From assembly GCA_019653755.1 (NCBI GenBank), contig BPCL01000001.1, positions 248,001-312,000 of the forward strand: DNA of 64,000 bases, given 5' to 3'. Below are positions 1 through 10,509 of the stretch, piece after piece. A program made the translations under genes and the position numbers. The first letter of the stretch is position 1, and each line of letters starts with the position of its first letter. The notes under the pieces were generated by a model. The model had not been told where the DNA came from. It ran no database searches and saw only the letters and a program-made list of their open reading frames with translations. This stretch comes from Woeseia sp. GTDB lineage: Bacteria; Pseudomonadota; Gammaproteobacteria; Steroidobacterales; UBA11654.

Positions 1-1258
1 CTTTTCTTTCTTCTTCATCTTGGATCCTGAACGGCAGTATTATATTTTCTCTCTCGATACCGTTTAAGTTTGTTTGATTTAGGGTTGAATTGATCATCAC
101 TTTAAATGGTATTGAGCTTAGAGCAGTCTCTGAGAAATCACGGTCTGGATTGACTGAGAATAAGTTGCCTCCTAGTAAAAAAGCAAAGTCAACCTCCCCT
201 TTAGCAGCAGCTTGTATGCATGACAGGGTATCCATTCCTTGATAATTTGGTAAGGATAAATTGTATCGTTGTTCAATAACTTCTAATATTTTTGATTTTA
301 ATTGCTCGCTAATACCCATAAAACCAACATTTTCAACATTGTCATGCCATCTCAAAGGCAGAAGGCCTTTCCCTTCGTCGCCAACCATCCCCCTAAGAAG
401 AGCAAGATTACTTATAGATTCAATATTATCCGTACCATTGGTATGATGAGTTAATCCCATTCCCCATGCAAATACAGTATTTTTTGAGTTGAGATAGATT
501 GAACTAATCTTTTCAATTTCATCCATTTTAACGCCAGATATTTTAGTAATTGTTTCCCAACTTATACTTTTCACAAATTTAAAATAATCCTCGTAATCAT
601 CACAAAAATCTTCTAAGAATTTCATATCGCAATACTGGTTCTCAATTAGGTACTTAGAGATTCCTGTTAATAATGCAGTATCTCCACCCACATGTAGTTG
701 ACAGTAATGGGCAGGTGAAGCAAATTCCTCTAGGCTAGATTCAAGGGATGGATTGACAATTATAACGTCCCCTCCTTTTTGGCTGTGTTCAGATAATGCT
801 TTGATAAAACGAGGGTGATTAGAAGTAGGATTGGCGCCTAAAACAAAGATTAGGTCTGCCTTTTCCAGATCTTGGTAACGTATTGTTGAAGGACCTGTAC
901 CTATAGTTGAATTTAAAGCAAGCCCCGATGCTTTATGACAGTAGTTAGAGCAATTAATTATATGATTACATCCATATACCCTTGCAAAGATTTGAAGAAT
1001 TAATGCAGCCTCATTAGAGGATCGCCCTGAAGCATAAAAGAAACCTTTATTTGGATCTGCTTGTTTTAATTTCTTACCGATAAGATTTATAGCATCTTCG
1101 TAAGAGATTGCAGAATAAGATTGGGCTCCTTCTTTTTTATAAAGTGGGCTTGCAATCCTCCCTAAATCATTCAATTGCTTTGCAGAAAGCTTTTTTAAGT
1201 CTTCGATTGTGTTGTTCTCAAAGAATTGTTCAGGAATAGACTCTGTTATAGCTTGCAT
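1..1258 (-). CDS. FdhF/YdeP-family molybdopterin oxidoreductase (partial, C-terminus beyond window)
   Basis: The open frame runs from ATG at 1258 to the window edge without interruption (about 419 residues). It resembles the YdeP branch of molybdopterin oxidoreductases: N-terminal FFENNTIEDL, the SGRSSNEAA segment, CSNYCHKASGLAL (the Cys before His sits where formate dehydrogenases carry the Mo-ligating Cys/Sec), VLGANPTSNHPR, and AWGMGLTHHTNGT. The start is 5 nt after the fdsA stop, so it is the last visible gene of the fds operon. Compared with E. coli YdeP as I remember it, the N-terminal region of about 100 residues, including a CPGCAW-type cysteine motif, is absent. The substrate is unknown; formate is not demonstrated. 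Family placement is fairly sure, function is not. Confidence 0.75.
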   Translation of the reverse strand, partial: MQAITESIPEQFFENNTIEDLKKLSAKQLNDLGRIASPLYKKEGAQSYSAISYEDAINLIGKKLKQADPNKGFFYASGRSSNEAALILQIFARVYGCNHIINCSNYCHKASGLALNSTIGTGPSTIRYQDLEKADLIFVLGANPTSNHPRFIKALSEHSQKGGDVIIVNPSLESSLEEFASPAHYCQLHVGGDTALLTGISKYLIENQYCDMKFLEDFCDDYEDYFKFVKSISWETITKISGVKMDEIEKISSIYLNSKNTVFAWGMGLTHHTNGTDNIESISNLALLRGMVGDEGKGLLPLRWHDNVENVGFMGISEQLKSKILEVIEQRYNLSLPNYQGMDTLSCIQAAAKGEVDFAFLLGGNLFSVNPDRDFSETALSSIPFKVMINSTLNQTNLNGIERENIILPFRIQDEEERK

Positions 1259-1263
1259 CTCTT

Positions 1264-4121
1264 TTAAGGATTGACAGTTATTGGTATTTGACTCAAATCA
1301 TCATTACGATTCTTTTGCCATTTAGATCGATGATTTGCAGGCTCAACCTCTACAGCAGTAACTTTATATTCTGGACAATTAGTAGCCCAATCACTATTTT
1401 CTGTTGTTACTACATTAGCTCCAGTCTCAGGGTTATGGAATGTTGTGTATACAACACCTGCCGGTATTTTCTCAGTGATAAACGCTTTTAAAGTGGTTTC
1501 CCCTTTTCTGCTTCTTAATAAGACCAAGGAATCATTATCAATACCTCTGGTTGAAGCATCTGCTGGATGTATCTCCAAAACATCCTCATTTGACCATAAT
1601 GTATTATGAGTTCTTCTAGTTTGTGTGCCTACGTTATATTGTACTAGGTTCCTCCCTGTTGTAAGTAGTAAAGGAAATCTTCTGTTAGCAGTTTCAGTTG
1701 TTGGAACATAATCCGTTATTATAAATTGACCTTTACCACGGACGAACTCATCAACATGCATTATTGGTGTTCCCAATGGTGCAGATTCATTGCAAGGCCA
1801 TTGTAGACTGCCAACTTCATCAAGTTTTTTAAATGATACACCGGTAAATGTAGGTGTTAGCTCAGCTATTTCATTAAGTATTTCTTCTGATGATTCAAAA
1901 TTCATTTCGTAACCCATAGCGGCTGCCAGTTCTTGTGTAATTTCCCATTCATGTTTTCCAGTTATTGGTTCCATTACGGGCCTAACCCTATTAATTCTTC
2001 TTTCTGCATTCGTAAAAGTTCCATCTTTTTCTAGAAAGGAGGTTGCAGGGAAAAAGGCATGAGCAAAGTTTGCTGTTTCAGTTAAAAATAAATCTTGGAC
2101 AACAACACAATCCATGGATCCAAAGGCCTCTTCTATGTGTTGAGTATTTGGTTCTGACTGAAGAAAGTCTTCACCTTGAATGTAAATACCCTTGAATTGA
2201 CCTCCAACTGCTGCATCGAACATATTGACTGATCGCATGCCTGGTTCATTTTGTATTTTGACATTCCATTTATTTTCAAAAATTGACCTTACTGCATCAT
2301 CTGTAATGGGTCGATATCCAGGCAATTCATGAGGGAATGAACCCATATCACATGAACCTTGAACATTGTTTTGTCCTCTCAGTGGATTTACACCTGCTCC
2401 TACAAATCCAACATTACCTGTCGCCATAGCTAGGTTTGCCATTCCCATTACCATTGTTGAACCTTGTGAGTGCTCTGTCACACCTAAACCATAGTAGATT
2501 GCACCGTTGTTGCCAGATGCATACAGGCGTGCCGCTTTTCTAATCGTACTTGCATCAACACCTGTTGGTTTCTCTGCTGCCTCTGGTGAATTTGAATCAT
2601 CTTTTATAAAGTCAATCCAATCATTAAACGAAGCCTCATCACATCGGTTTTTAATATATTCATGATCGATCAAATCCTCATGAACAGCTACGTGTGAAAA
2701 TGCATTTATCAGTGGTACATTTGATCCTGGTAAAATTGGAAGATGAAAATCAGCTTTGACGTGGGGTGATTTTACGATGTCTGTTTTTCTTGGGTCAACG
2801 ACTATTAGTTTTGCGCCTTGCCTTATTCTTTTTTTCATTTGAGATGCAAAAACAGGATGTCCTACTGTTGGATTAGCGCCAATGACCACTATTACATCGG
2901 CGTTTTGAACACTCTCAAAGTTTTGCGTTCCTGCTGATGTCCCAAATGTTTGTTTTAGTCCATAACCTGTCGGTGAATGACAAACTCTTGCACAAGTATC
3001 TACATTGTTGTTTCCGAAGGCTGTTCTGATTAGCTTTTGAACAATGTATGCCTCTTCATTGGTGGTTCTAGCAGATGTAATACCGCCAATAGAATTAGTG
3101 CCGTATTCATTTTGTATTTCTTTAAAACGTCTTGCTGCAAATCGAATGGCTTCATCCCATTCAACTTCTTTCCAATCATCCTTAATATCATCACGGATCA
3201 ACGGTTTAGAAAGCCTATCTTTATGTTTTGCATATCCCCAAGCAAATCTACCCTTGATGCAACTATGCCCATTATTAGCACCACCTTCTTTGTACGGGAC
3301 CATTCTGACGACATCATTATTTCTTACCTCGGCTTTGAATGAACATCCAACACCACAATAAGCACAAGTAGTTAAAACTGTTTCATTGGGCATTCCTTTT
3401 TCTGCTACTGATTTTTCTATCAAGCTACCGGTCGGACAAGCTTGCACACAAGCTCCACAAGAAACACATTCAGAGTCGAAAAAGTTATCAGAAACTCCGG
3501 GTTTAATTGTAGATCAAACCCCCTTGAATCTACAGAAAGTGCAAAAGTTCCTTGGACTTCATTGCATGCTCTTACGCACTTAGAGCAAACGATACATTTC
3601 TCAGGATCAAAATTGAAGTAAGGGTTCGATGCGTCCACTTCAGCATCTAGGTGAGTGCAACCATCCTTAAAATCATATTTTGAAGCCACCAACTGATTAT
3701 TGTTAAGAAGATTATGATCATCGGCCTGAGTTTGTAGATCACAGTCACCATCTGCTGAACAAGTGTTACAGTCAAGAGGATGATCTGAAATATACATTTC
3801 TAATAAATCTTTTCTCAGTGACTTTAGGTGGGAATTCTTTGTCTTCACCTTCATCCCATTGCTTAGTGGTGTGGTGCATGAGGACGGATAACCAAACCCT
3901 TTTCTGCCTTCAAAATCGACAATACAAAGTCTGCAAGAACCAAAGGCATCTATATTATCTGAGGCACATAAACTAGGAATGTCTATTCCAACCATAGCTG
4001 CAGCTCTCATTATAGATGTGCCTTCTGGAACTGTAATTTCAATTCCATCTATATAGCCTGTAACGTTGTTATCAGATTCTATCCTTGGTGTTCCGTAGTC
4101 TTTTTCTTTTAATAAAGTCAT
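1264..4121 (-). CDS. fdsA: NAD-dependent formate dehydrogenase, alpha (molybdenum) subunit; one frame break
   Basis: Catalytic subunit of a soluble FdsABG-type enzyme oxidising formate to CO2. In order: an N-terminal [2Fe-2S] domain (CASDNIDAFGSCRLC), the NuoG-like His/Cys cluster HPLDCNTCSADGDC, two ferredoxin-type 4Fe-4S motifs (CIVCSKCVRAC, CVSCGACVQAC), then the bis-MGD domain opened by CAYCGVGC. The active-site motif is RVCHSPTGYGL, so the Mo ligand is cysteine rather than selenocysteine. The frame is broken once at about 3497-3501, where one base of a CCGGG run seems missing; rejoined length is about 952 residues, normal for FdsA. Its ATG overlaps the fdsB stop (ATGA), implying translational coupling. 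Confidence 0.95.
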
Positions 4122-5649
4122 TTTTCAATCAATTCGTTTGGGAAATAATTAATTATAGAGTGAATTGGGTTGGGCGTCATTCCTCCCATTGCACATAGTG
4201 AGGTGGATTCTAATGTTTCACATAGATCTTCTAAAAGTATAGCATCCTCCTTAGATGCTTTATTTTTTTGTAATCGTTCAATGATTTCAACACCTCTGAC
4301 TGATCCGATTCTACAGGGCGTGCATTTACCGCAAGACTCTTTAACGCAGAACTCCATAGCAAATTTTGCTTGTTCTGACATATCGACCGAATCATCAAAC
4401 ACAATAATCCCGCCGTGTCCTACAGACCCTTTAAGTTCTTCTAGTGATTCTATAGTTAAAGATGTGTTTAACATATTTGATGATAAGTAAATACCTAAAG
4501 GACCCCCTATTTGTATGGCATGCAGAGGTTTATCTGATTTTGTACCAGATCCATAGTTTTCAATCATTTCTTTTAGTGTGATATCAAATCTAGTCTCAAT
4601 AAGACCGCCGTTCTTAATATTGCCACTTAACTGAAAAGGCATTGTTCCAACTGATTTGTTTGATCCAATCTCAGAAAACTCTGAATGCTGGTCTGATAAC
4701 AACGCAGGTATCGTTGCTAGAGTAACCACATTATTGATTAAAGTGGGTTTTCCAAACAAGCCATTTATAGCTGGCAAAGGTGGTTTTGATCGTACCAACC
4801 CTCTTCGACCTTCAATACTCTCCATCATTGCTGTTTCTTCACCGCAAACATAAGATCCCGCACCAATTCTGAGTTCAATTTCAAAATTAAAATCTGTATT
4901 TTGAATATTCTCCCCTAAATAATTATTCTTTAATGCAATATCGATAGCATCACTCAGAAAGTCTTTTGCCAATGGGTATTCAGATCTTAAGTAGATATAA
5001 CCTTTAGAGGCACCAACTGCGTAGGCAGCAATTGTCATGCCTTCGATCAATGAAAAGGGATCTGACTCCATAATTAAACGATCAGAGAATGTTCCACCAT
5101 CTCCTTCATCAGCATTACACGCCAAGTATTTTGTAGAAACATCTTGATCAAAGACCGTTTGCATTTTTATTCCGGTTGGAAATGCTGCCCCTCCTCGACC
5201 TGTGAGTCCAGATGATTTAATTCTATCTATGGTTTCTTGGTGTCCAATTTCTAGTGCAGTTATTAAAGATTCATAACCCTTGGTTGCTCTATAATAGTTT
5301 ATATCTAGAGGATCTTGTTGACCTATTCTGGAAAAGACAATTCTATTTTGATTTTTTATAAAGTCGATTTCATTGATATCAAATGGATTTTTCTTTTCAA
5401 AATCTAAGAAAAAATCCTCTATCGTCTTTAAATGTGTCAAGTCTATGTTCCTATAACTAGCTCCTGTCCTCACTCCATCCTTTTCAATTTCTATGAAAGG
5501 TTCAAGCCAGTAGGCGCCCCAGGATCCGTTTCTAATAATTTTAACGCTCTCCTCTTTAATTAGATTTGAGATCGTTTTGTGGAGCATGTTAGCTCCAACA
5601 GAATTTGCTGAAGTTTCATTGGGGATATAGATTTTTATAACTTACTCAT
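4118..5649 (-). CDS. fdsB: NAD-dependent formate dehydrogenase, beta (NAD/FMN) subunit; N-terminal frame break
   Basis: NuoF-like diaphorase subunit that passes electrons from FdsA to NAD. It has a thioredoxin-like N-terminal part, the FMN/NADH-binding segments SGLTGRGGAAFPTG and ACNADEGDGGTF, AGSYVCGEETAMMESIEGRRG, and the C-terminal 4Fe-4S motif ESCGKCTPCR with a later Cys in SLCAMGG. An uninterrupted frame begins only at ATG 5587, but the upstream 60 nt encode KIYIPNETSANSVGAN, the usual FdsB N-terminus. I therefore start at ATG 5649 (MSK) with a one-base loss near 5634-5640, which gives about 510 residues and leaves 5 nt after fdsG. Confidence 0.92.
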
Positions 5650-5654
5650 TATAT

Positions 5655-6131
5655 CTATGCATCATCTTCTTCTAAGTGGTTGATAATCTTTTCTGTCGTC
5701 GCTTCACCGATAACAGTCTCATTGATCATTACTGATGGACCAATAGCACAATTACCTAGACAAAAAACTTCTTTGAGAGTGATACCTGAGTCATGGTTTG
5801 TTTCATCTAATGTTAGATTTAATTGTGAAGAAATATCTTTTAATAATTTTTTGCAATTTTGGCTTTGACAAGCTTCAGCTAAGCAGATTCTTATGATGTT
5901 TTTTCCAATAGGTTTGGTTCTGAAATCATCATAAAAGGTTATTACATCAATGATTTCCGCTTGAGAGTAATTAAAAGCAGTAGCTAACTCTGCAATAGAC
6001 TCTTTAGAGATATACCCAAGATGCTCTTGTAGAGCGTGTAATGCAGGCATTAGACCTCCTTTCTTTTCAATAAAAGGTTCTATAAGAGTTAGAGGCTCAA
6101 AGGTATTACTTTGGCCAGAGCTCATAACCAC
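5655..6131 (-). CDS. fdsG: NAD-dependent formate dehydrogenase, gamma ([2Fe-2S]) subunit
   Basis: NuoE-like subunit of 158 residues carrying the N1a-type [2Fe-2S] cluster. The four ligands are visible as two pairs in CLAEACQSQNC and EVFCLGNC, in the usual thioredoxin-like C-terminal half; the helical N-terminal half contains GGLMPALHALQEHLGY. Its start overlaps the end of the rhodanese gene by 26 nt if the first ATG is used; an in-frame ATG at 6125 (MSSGQ) would shorten the overlap. It is the first enzyme subunit in the G-B-A order typical of soluble formate dehydrogenases. Confidence 0.9.
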   Translation of the reverse strand: MVMSSGQSNTFEPLTLIEPFIEKKGGLMPALHALQEHLGYISKESIAELATAFNYSQAEIIDVITFYDDFRTKPIGKNIIRICLAEACQSQNCKKLLKDISSQLNLTLDETNHDSGITLKEVFCLGNCAIGPSVMINETVIGEATTEKIINHLEEDDA

Positions 6132-6399
6132 CCTCTATACTATAAACTTCAGTAAACCCTTCACTGATAAGGAACTCCGCTGCATTTTGACTTGAGATAC
6201 CTTTGTAACAATAAATAATTGTTGGTATATCCTTTTCAGCTGTCCTGATAAATTGATCAATATTGAGATTCCCAAGATTTAGGGCACCATCAATATGAGA
6301 AGCTGAATAACTATCCTCGTCTCTTATATCAATAAGATAATTATCCTTTGTTAATAGATCCTTCGCTTCCTGAGCTGTAATATTCTTAAACTTATCCAT
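6106..6399 (-). CDS. single-domain rhodanese-like protein (GlpE type)
   Basis: A 97-residue rhodanese domain: YLIDIRDEDSYSASHIDGA is the typical N-terminal CH2A segment, and the active-site loop is CYKGISS with the catalytic persulfide cysteine in place. There is no signal peptide, so it is cytoplasmic. It is the promoter-proximal gene of the formate dehydrogenase operon and overlaps fdsG. Family knowledge: such proteins transfer sulfane sulfur. Inference: it may supply persulfide for maturing the molybdenum cofactor of FdsA, a job normally tied to FdhD and IscS. Substrate unproven. Confidence 0.85.
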   Translation of the reverse strand: MDKFKNITAQEAKDLLTKDNYLIDIRDEDSYSASHIDGALNLGNLNIDQFIRTAEKDIPTIIYCYKGISSQNAAEFLISEGFTEVYSIEGGYELWPK

Positions 6400-6481
6400 G
6401 TAAATTTATGAAAAATATAATGTTAAGAGCATTATAATTACAATAATCAATTATGACATTAGTTTATATCAAGATAAGTTT

Positions 6482-7657
6482 ATGAATTATGACGTTTCTA
6501 TAATAGGTTCTGGTCCCGTTGGTCTTTGTTTAGCTAAGGCATTGTCTTCTTTGGATCTAAGAATATGTATTATTGATCAACAAAATGAATCAACACTTGC
6601 TACTCCTTTGGACGATGGTCGAGAAGTTGCGATTACTCATTTTTCAAAGAAAATCTTAAGTGAGCTCGGTTCTTGGGATTTCATAGATCAAGAATCTATT
6701 TCATTAATTAAAGAAGCGAAAGTAGTGAATGGATTATCGCCCTATTCTCTTCATTTTAGTCATCAAGAGACAAAAGAAGAAACACTGGGTTATTTAGTGC
6801 CAAATCGCCTTATTAAAGCAGCTGCTTATAGGGCTATAAGTAAACTTAATAATGTCGACTGTTTGACCGAGACTGTAGCAAAGGAGTTTCTCATTACAGA
6901 TGATGGGGTTACTCTCGATCTTAGTAACGGAGATACTATAACCTCAGATTTATTAGTAGCTGCCGACGGAAGATTATCTGGATCAAGAAGGCAAATGGGT
7001 ATCCCATCTGAAGTTAAAGATTTTGGGAAAACAGTTATTGTTTGCAAGATGGAGCATGAAGAACCTCATCATAATGTTGCTTTTGAGTGCTTTCATTACG
7101 GTAGGACATTGGCCGTGTTGCCAATGATAGGTAATTTTTCATCAATTGTTATAACTATAGCTTCCGATAAAGCAAATGAGATCCTAAATCTTTCTGACGC
7201 AGATTTTAACGCTGATATCGAGCAACGATTTAACCAACGCCTTGGTAAGATGAAAGTTTCAAGTGAAAAATTTTCCTACCCTCTTTTCGCATCACACGCT
7301 GATTATTTTCATGCAGACCGATTTGTTTTAGTTGGTGACGCCTCTGTTGGCATGCACCCTGTTACAGCACATGGTTTTAACTTAGGTCTAAGAGGTAGTT
7401 ATAACTTGAAAAAAATCATTGAAAAAGCAATAAGCAGAAATTCTGACCCATTTTTCTCTAAAGTCGTTTTAGAAGAATACAATAAACAGCACCAACTAGT
7501 CACGAGACCCCTTTACTATGGGACTAATTTAATTGTTGATTTGTACAATAGTGATCGCTTGACAGCAAAATTACTAAGAAGAGCTGCCCTTCGTTTTGGC
7601 AATAACTTTTGGCCAGTTAAGAAATTAATAATGAATCAGTTAACAGAAACCACCTGA
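6482..7657 (+). CDS. ubiM: UbiH/UbiM-type FAD-dependent ubiquinone biosynthesis monooxygenase
   Basis: Aromatic-ring hydroxylase of the UbiH/COQ6 family, 391 residues, intact. FAD-binding GxGxxG motif at residues 8-13 (IIGSGPVGL), the DGR motif near residue 164 (AADGRLSGSR), and the second FAD motif GDASVGMHPVTAHGFNLGL near residue 280. The MHPVTAHGFN variant is, as I recall it, characteristic of UbiM, a broad hydroxylase that can replace several Ubi enzymes; UbiH/F/I usually read PLAGQGLN. Divergently transcribed from the formate dehydrogenase operon; the NUDIX gene follows directly. The UbiM rather than UbiH/UbiF assignment is likely but not certain. Confidence 0.75.
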   Translation: MNYDVSIIGSGPVGLCLAKALSSLDLRICIIDQQNESTLATPLDDGREVAITHFSKKILSELGSWDFIDQESISLIKEAKVVNGLSPYSLHFSHQETKEETLGYLVPNRLIKAAAYRAISKLNNVDCLTETVAKEFLITDDGVTLDLSNGDTITSDLLVAADGRLSGSRRQMGIPSEVKDFGKTVIVCKMEHEEPHHNVAFECFHYGRTLAVLPMIGNFSSIVITIASDKANEILNLSDADFNADIEQRFNQRLGKMKVSSEKFSYPLFASHADYFHADRFVLVGDASVGMHPVTAHGFNLGLRGSYNLKKIIEKAISRNSDPFFSKVVLEEYNKQHQLVTRPLYYGTNLIVDLYNSDRLTAKLLRRAALRFGNNFWPVKKLIMNQLTETT

Positions 7658-7666
7658 TTGACATCA

Positions 7667-8453
7667 ATGAACCCGGAACCAGCATCAACTCTATTGCTTC
7701 TCAAAGATATCAATTTATCAATAGAAGTTTTTATGATTAAAAGAGCATCCAAAACAAACTTTGGTGGCGCATGGGTTTTTCCAGGAGGCAAAATAGATAA
7801 AGAAGACCTAGATTCAGAGATTCTAAACTTATGCCAGGGTCTAGATGACAAAAAAGCCTCAGTAATTCTTAACATAAAATCTAATGGACTCTCCTATTGG
7901 GTAGCGTGTTTGAGAAAAGTGTTTTGAAGAATCTGGCGTCCTTCTTGCCTACCGTGAAGATGGTTCTGATTTTAATCCAAATGATGAAGAAAGTGATTTA
8001 CTGAATATCCTAAGAGACAACTTAAATAATGGGAAGATAGGTTTTGCAGATGTTTTAAGAGAATTCAATTTAAAACTTGCTGTCGATAAGTTGATTTATT
8101 TATCTCATTGGATAACTCCTAAAATGGAAACTAGACGATACAGCACCAGATTTTTTGTTGCCAGTATTGCAGATGACCAGAAGGCAATTCATGATGGCCA
8201 TGAAGCTGTTGACAGTCTTTGGGTGAAAATAGAACAAGGATTGGAAGAATATAATCAAGGTAATTTTCCAATTATAATGCCGACAATAAAAAATTTAGAG
8301 CTTGTGTCTGGTTACGAATCAACTCTCTCATTGCTAAATGATAAGAAAATGATACAACCTAAAGACATACCCCCAATTGAGCCTAAATTCTTTATCGAAG
8401 ATGGTAAATTAGTGGGTCTCTTGCCAGGAGATATCGGATATGAAGATCACTAA
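7667..8453 (+). CDS. NUDIX hydrolase (NUDT19-like), one frame break
   Basis: Two overlapping reading frames join into one protein of about 262 residues. The NUDIX box is split by an inserted stretch, as in NUDT19/RP2-type enzymes: WVFPGGKIDKED then, about 35 residues later, ACLRKVFEESGVLLAY, supplying the G, E, R-E-x-E-E-x-G pattern. The break is a single extra T in the TTTT run at 7922-7925, inside the box. Family knowledge: these hydrolyse CoA derivatives or other nucleoside diphosphate-linked compounds; the substrate here is unknown. A TTG at 7658 is an alternative start. It overlaps the next gene by 14 nt, so the two are probably co-translated. Confidence 0.8.
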
Positions 8454-9259
8454 GCTCACACCAATCATTAGAAGACTTACCGCAGGAAACTCCAACATGT
8501 TTACCGGTCCAGGAACTAATTCTTACCTACTAGGCGAGAATGAGGTGACTGTTATTGATCCAGGTCCACCGATGGTTAATCACATTGAAGACTTAATATC
8601 TTTAACGGGTAAGTCTTTAAAACAAATATTAATCACACACACACATCCCGATCATTCGCCGGGTGCAAGCATATTAAAAGAAATGACAGGGGTTCCTTTG
8701 TATGGGTTAACGACAGAATCCTCTAGAAAAAGGGACGAAGAGATAGATATTGATAAAATCCTAAACCACGGAGATAAGATCAAGACATCCGAATATTCAA
8801 TCGAAGTTATCCATACCCCTGGACATGCTTCAAACCATCTCTGTTATTTTTTAATTGACGAGAACACCTTGTTTACTGGTGATCATATTATGGACGGGTC
8901 TACTGTTGTTATTGCTCCGCCAGATGGCAATATGAGTGAATACTTAAAATCCTTTTGGGAAATTTCTAAAAGAATACCCAATTAAAACCATCGCTCCAGG
9001 ACACGGCGATTTAATCCACGATCCCATAGCAATCGTTGATGCTACCATCGAACATAGGCTTAAACGTGAACAAAAGATCATCGAAAAGTTAGAAAAGCTA
9101 GGTCCTGCTAATATTGATGAACTGGTAAATGATGTTTATGATGATGTGGCTTCATTTCTGCATCCAGTTGCGAAGTGGTCACTTGAAGCCCATTTAATCA
9201 AGTTGATGGAAAATAAAGTTGTTAGTAAAAATAAACAAGATTATGTTCTGATAGAATAA
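8440..9259 (+). CDS. metallo-beta-lactamase-fold hydrolase (LACTB2-like), one frame break
   Basis: MBL-fold protein of about 272 residues. The metal-binding motif THTHPDHSPG (HxHxDH) is near residue 68, HTPGHAS supplies the next histidine, TGDHIMDGS the bridging aspartate and APGHGD the last histidine. The C-terminal 80 residues resemble the winged-helix tail of LACTB2-type enzymes. The frame is broken at 8980-8981 (one extra A), just before the last histidine motif; the remainder reads on to TAA at 9257-9259. Family knowledge suggests RNA or ester hydrolysis; the substrate is unknown. It lies between the NUDIX and membrane hydroxylase genes. Confidence 0.85.
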
Positions 9260-9266
9260 TACAAAT

Positions 9267-10503
9267 ATGGACAGTTCAATTTTTATTACCTATGCCGTGC
9301 CAGTTTTCTTTTTGATGATTGGTATAGAATTCATATTTGGAGTAATTAAAGGCACTAATAATTATCGTTTAAATGATTCCATAGCAGCTATATCTTTAGG
9401 TCTAATAAGTCGACTCCCGCCGCTTCTCAATCTGGGAATACAAGGAGTAGTTTGGACTTATGTTGCCACAAATCTCAATATGAGCCTAATGCCGAAAGAT
9501 AGTTGGGTGACCTGGGTTATAGCTTTTTTATTTTATGATCTTTGTTACTACTGGATGCACAGAATGAGCCATGAAGTGAAAGTTCTTTGGGCCTCACATG
9601 TGGTTCATCATCAGGGTGAAGAATTCAATTTGAGCACAGCGCTAAGGCAAACCAGTTCAGGATGGCTATGGAAATGGGTATTCTATATTCCAATGTTTAT
9701 GGTAGGTATCCCTGGAGAAGTTTTTTTTACGGTGGCCGCAATTAATCTACTTTATCAATTCTGGGTGCACACAGAGCACATAAAAACATTAGGCCCACTT
9801 GAATTAATATTTATCACACCCTCTAACCACAGAATACATCATGCCCAGAACCCAGAGTATATCGATGCCAACTATGGCGGTGTTTTCATCATATGGGATC
9901 GGATTTTTGGTACTTATATTCCAGAGAGAGGTGACCTTAAGCCAATCTACGGGACTGTAAAACCACTAAGAAGTTGGAACCCTATTTGGTCAAATCTTGA
10001 GATATATCATCAAATGATAAGAGACACGATTCATACAAAAACACTTAAAAATAAAATAAAAGTATGGTTTTCAAGCACCAGATGGCGGCCAGAAGATGTT
10101 TATGAGAAATTTCCACATGTAACTAATGATCTAGAAGATTTTGAAAAGTATGACCCCGATGCAAATAGAACCACCAAGTTTTTCACTTCAGTTCAATTTA
10201 TAATTAATAGCTCTATCTCAACAATTATAATCTTTACCATTGCCGATCAGTCATACCTACAGTCTTGTATGCTAGCAATTATGTTGGTTGCTTCTACTAC
10301 CCTTGTCACAAGTATCATTGAAAATAAAAAATGGGGCTATCAATCAGAATTAGAAGATCAATATTCACAAAATTATTATTTGCTATGAAATCTTCGATCC
10401 AAATCTACTTGCCTCTCAAGTTTTCTTTTATCAATCCATATTTAGTATAGTCTTTATTGCGGTTTATCTTCCTATTAACAAACAGTACTTATTTGCCCGA
10501 TAA
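9267..10503 (+). CDS. sterol desaturase/fatty acid hydroxylase superfamily membrane protein, C-terminal frame break
   Basis: Integral membrane di-iron oxygenase. The three histidine boxes are present: HRMSH, HVVHHQ and HRIHHAQN, with a further His in WVHTEH, among several hydrophobic helices. Overall it resembles the alkylglycerol monooxygenase-like branch (ether lipid or fatty acyl oxidation), but the substrate cannot be read from sequence. A frame of 373 residues stops at 10388; a +1 shift, probably one extra A in the run near 10368-10371, continues through CYEIFDPNLLASQ and a last hydrophobic helix to TAA at 10503, giving about 411 residues, the common family size. Six bases separate it from the M50 protease gene. 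Confidence 0.82.
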
Positions 10504-10509
10504 CAGTCG

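Noticed and set aside
1288-1491. Plus-strand open frames inside fdsA (also 3037-3342, 3044-3361 and many others opposite long genes)
   Set aside because: They lie antisense to strongly supported coding sequence, have no recognisable domains and follow from the AT-rich codon use of the real gene.
3420-4121. A separate 233-residue iron-sulfur protein upstream of a shorter formate dehydrogenase
   Set aside because: The frame ends in a nonsense tail exactly where a one-base shift gives CVSCGACVQACPTG and joins the two parts into a normal FdsA.
1264-4121. Selenocysteine formate dehydrogenase
   Set aside because: The active-site codon is an ordinary Cys (RVCHSPTG), so no TGA recoding is needed.
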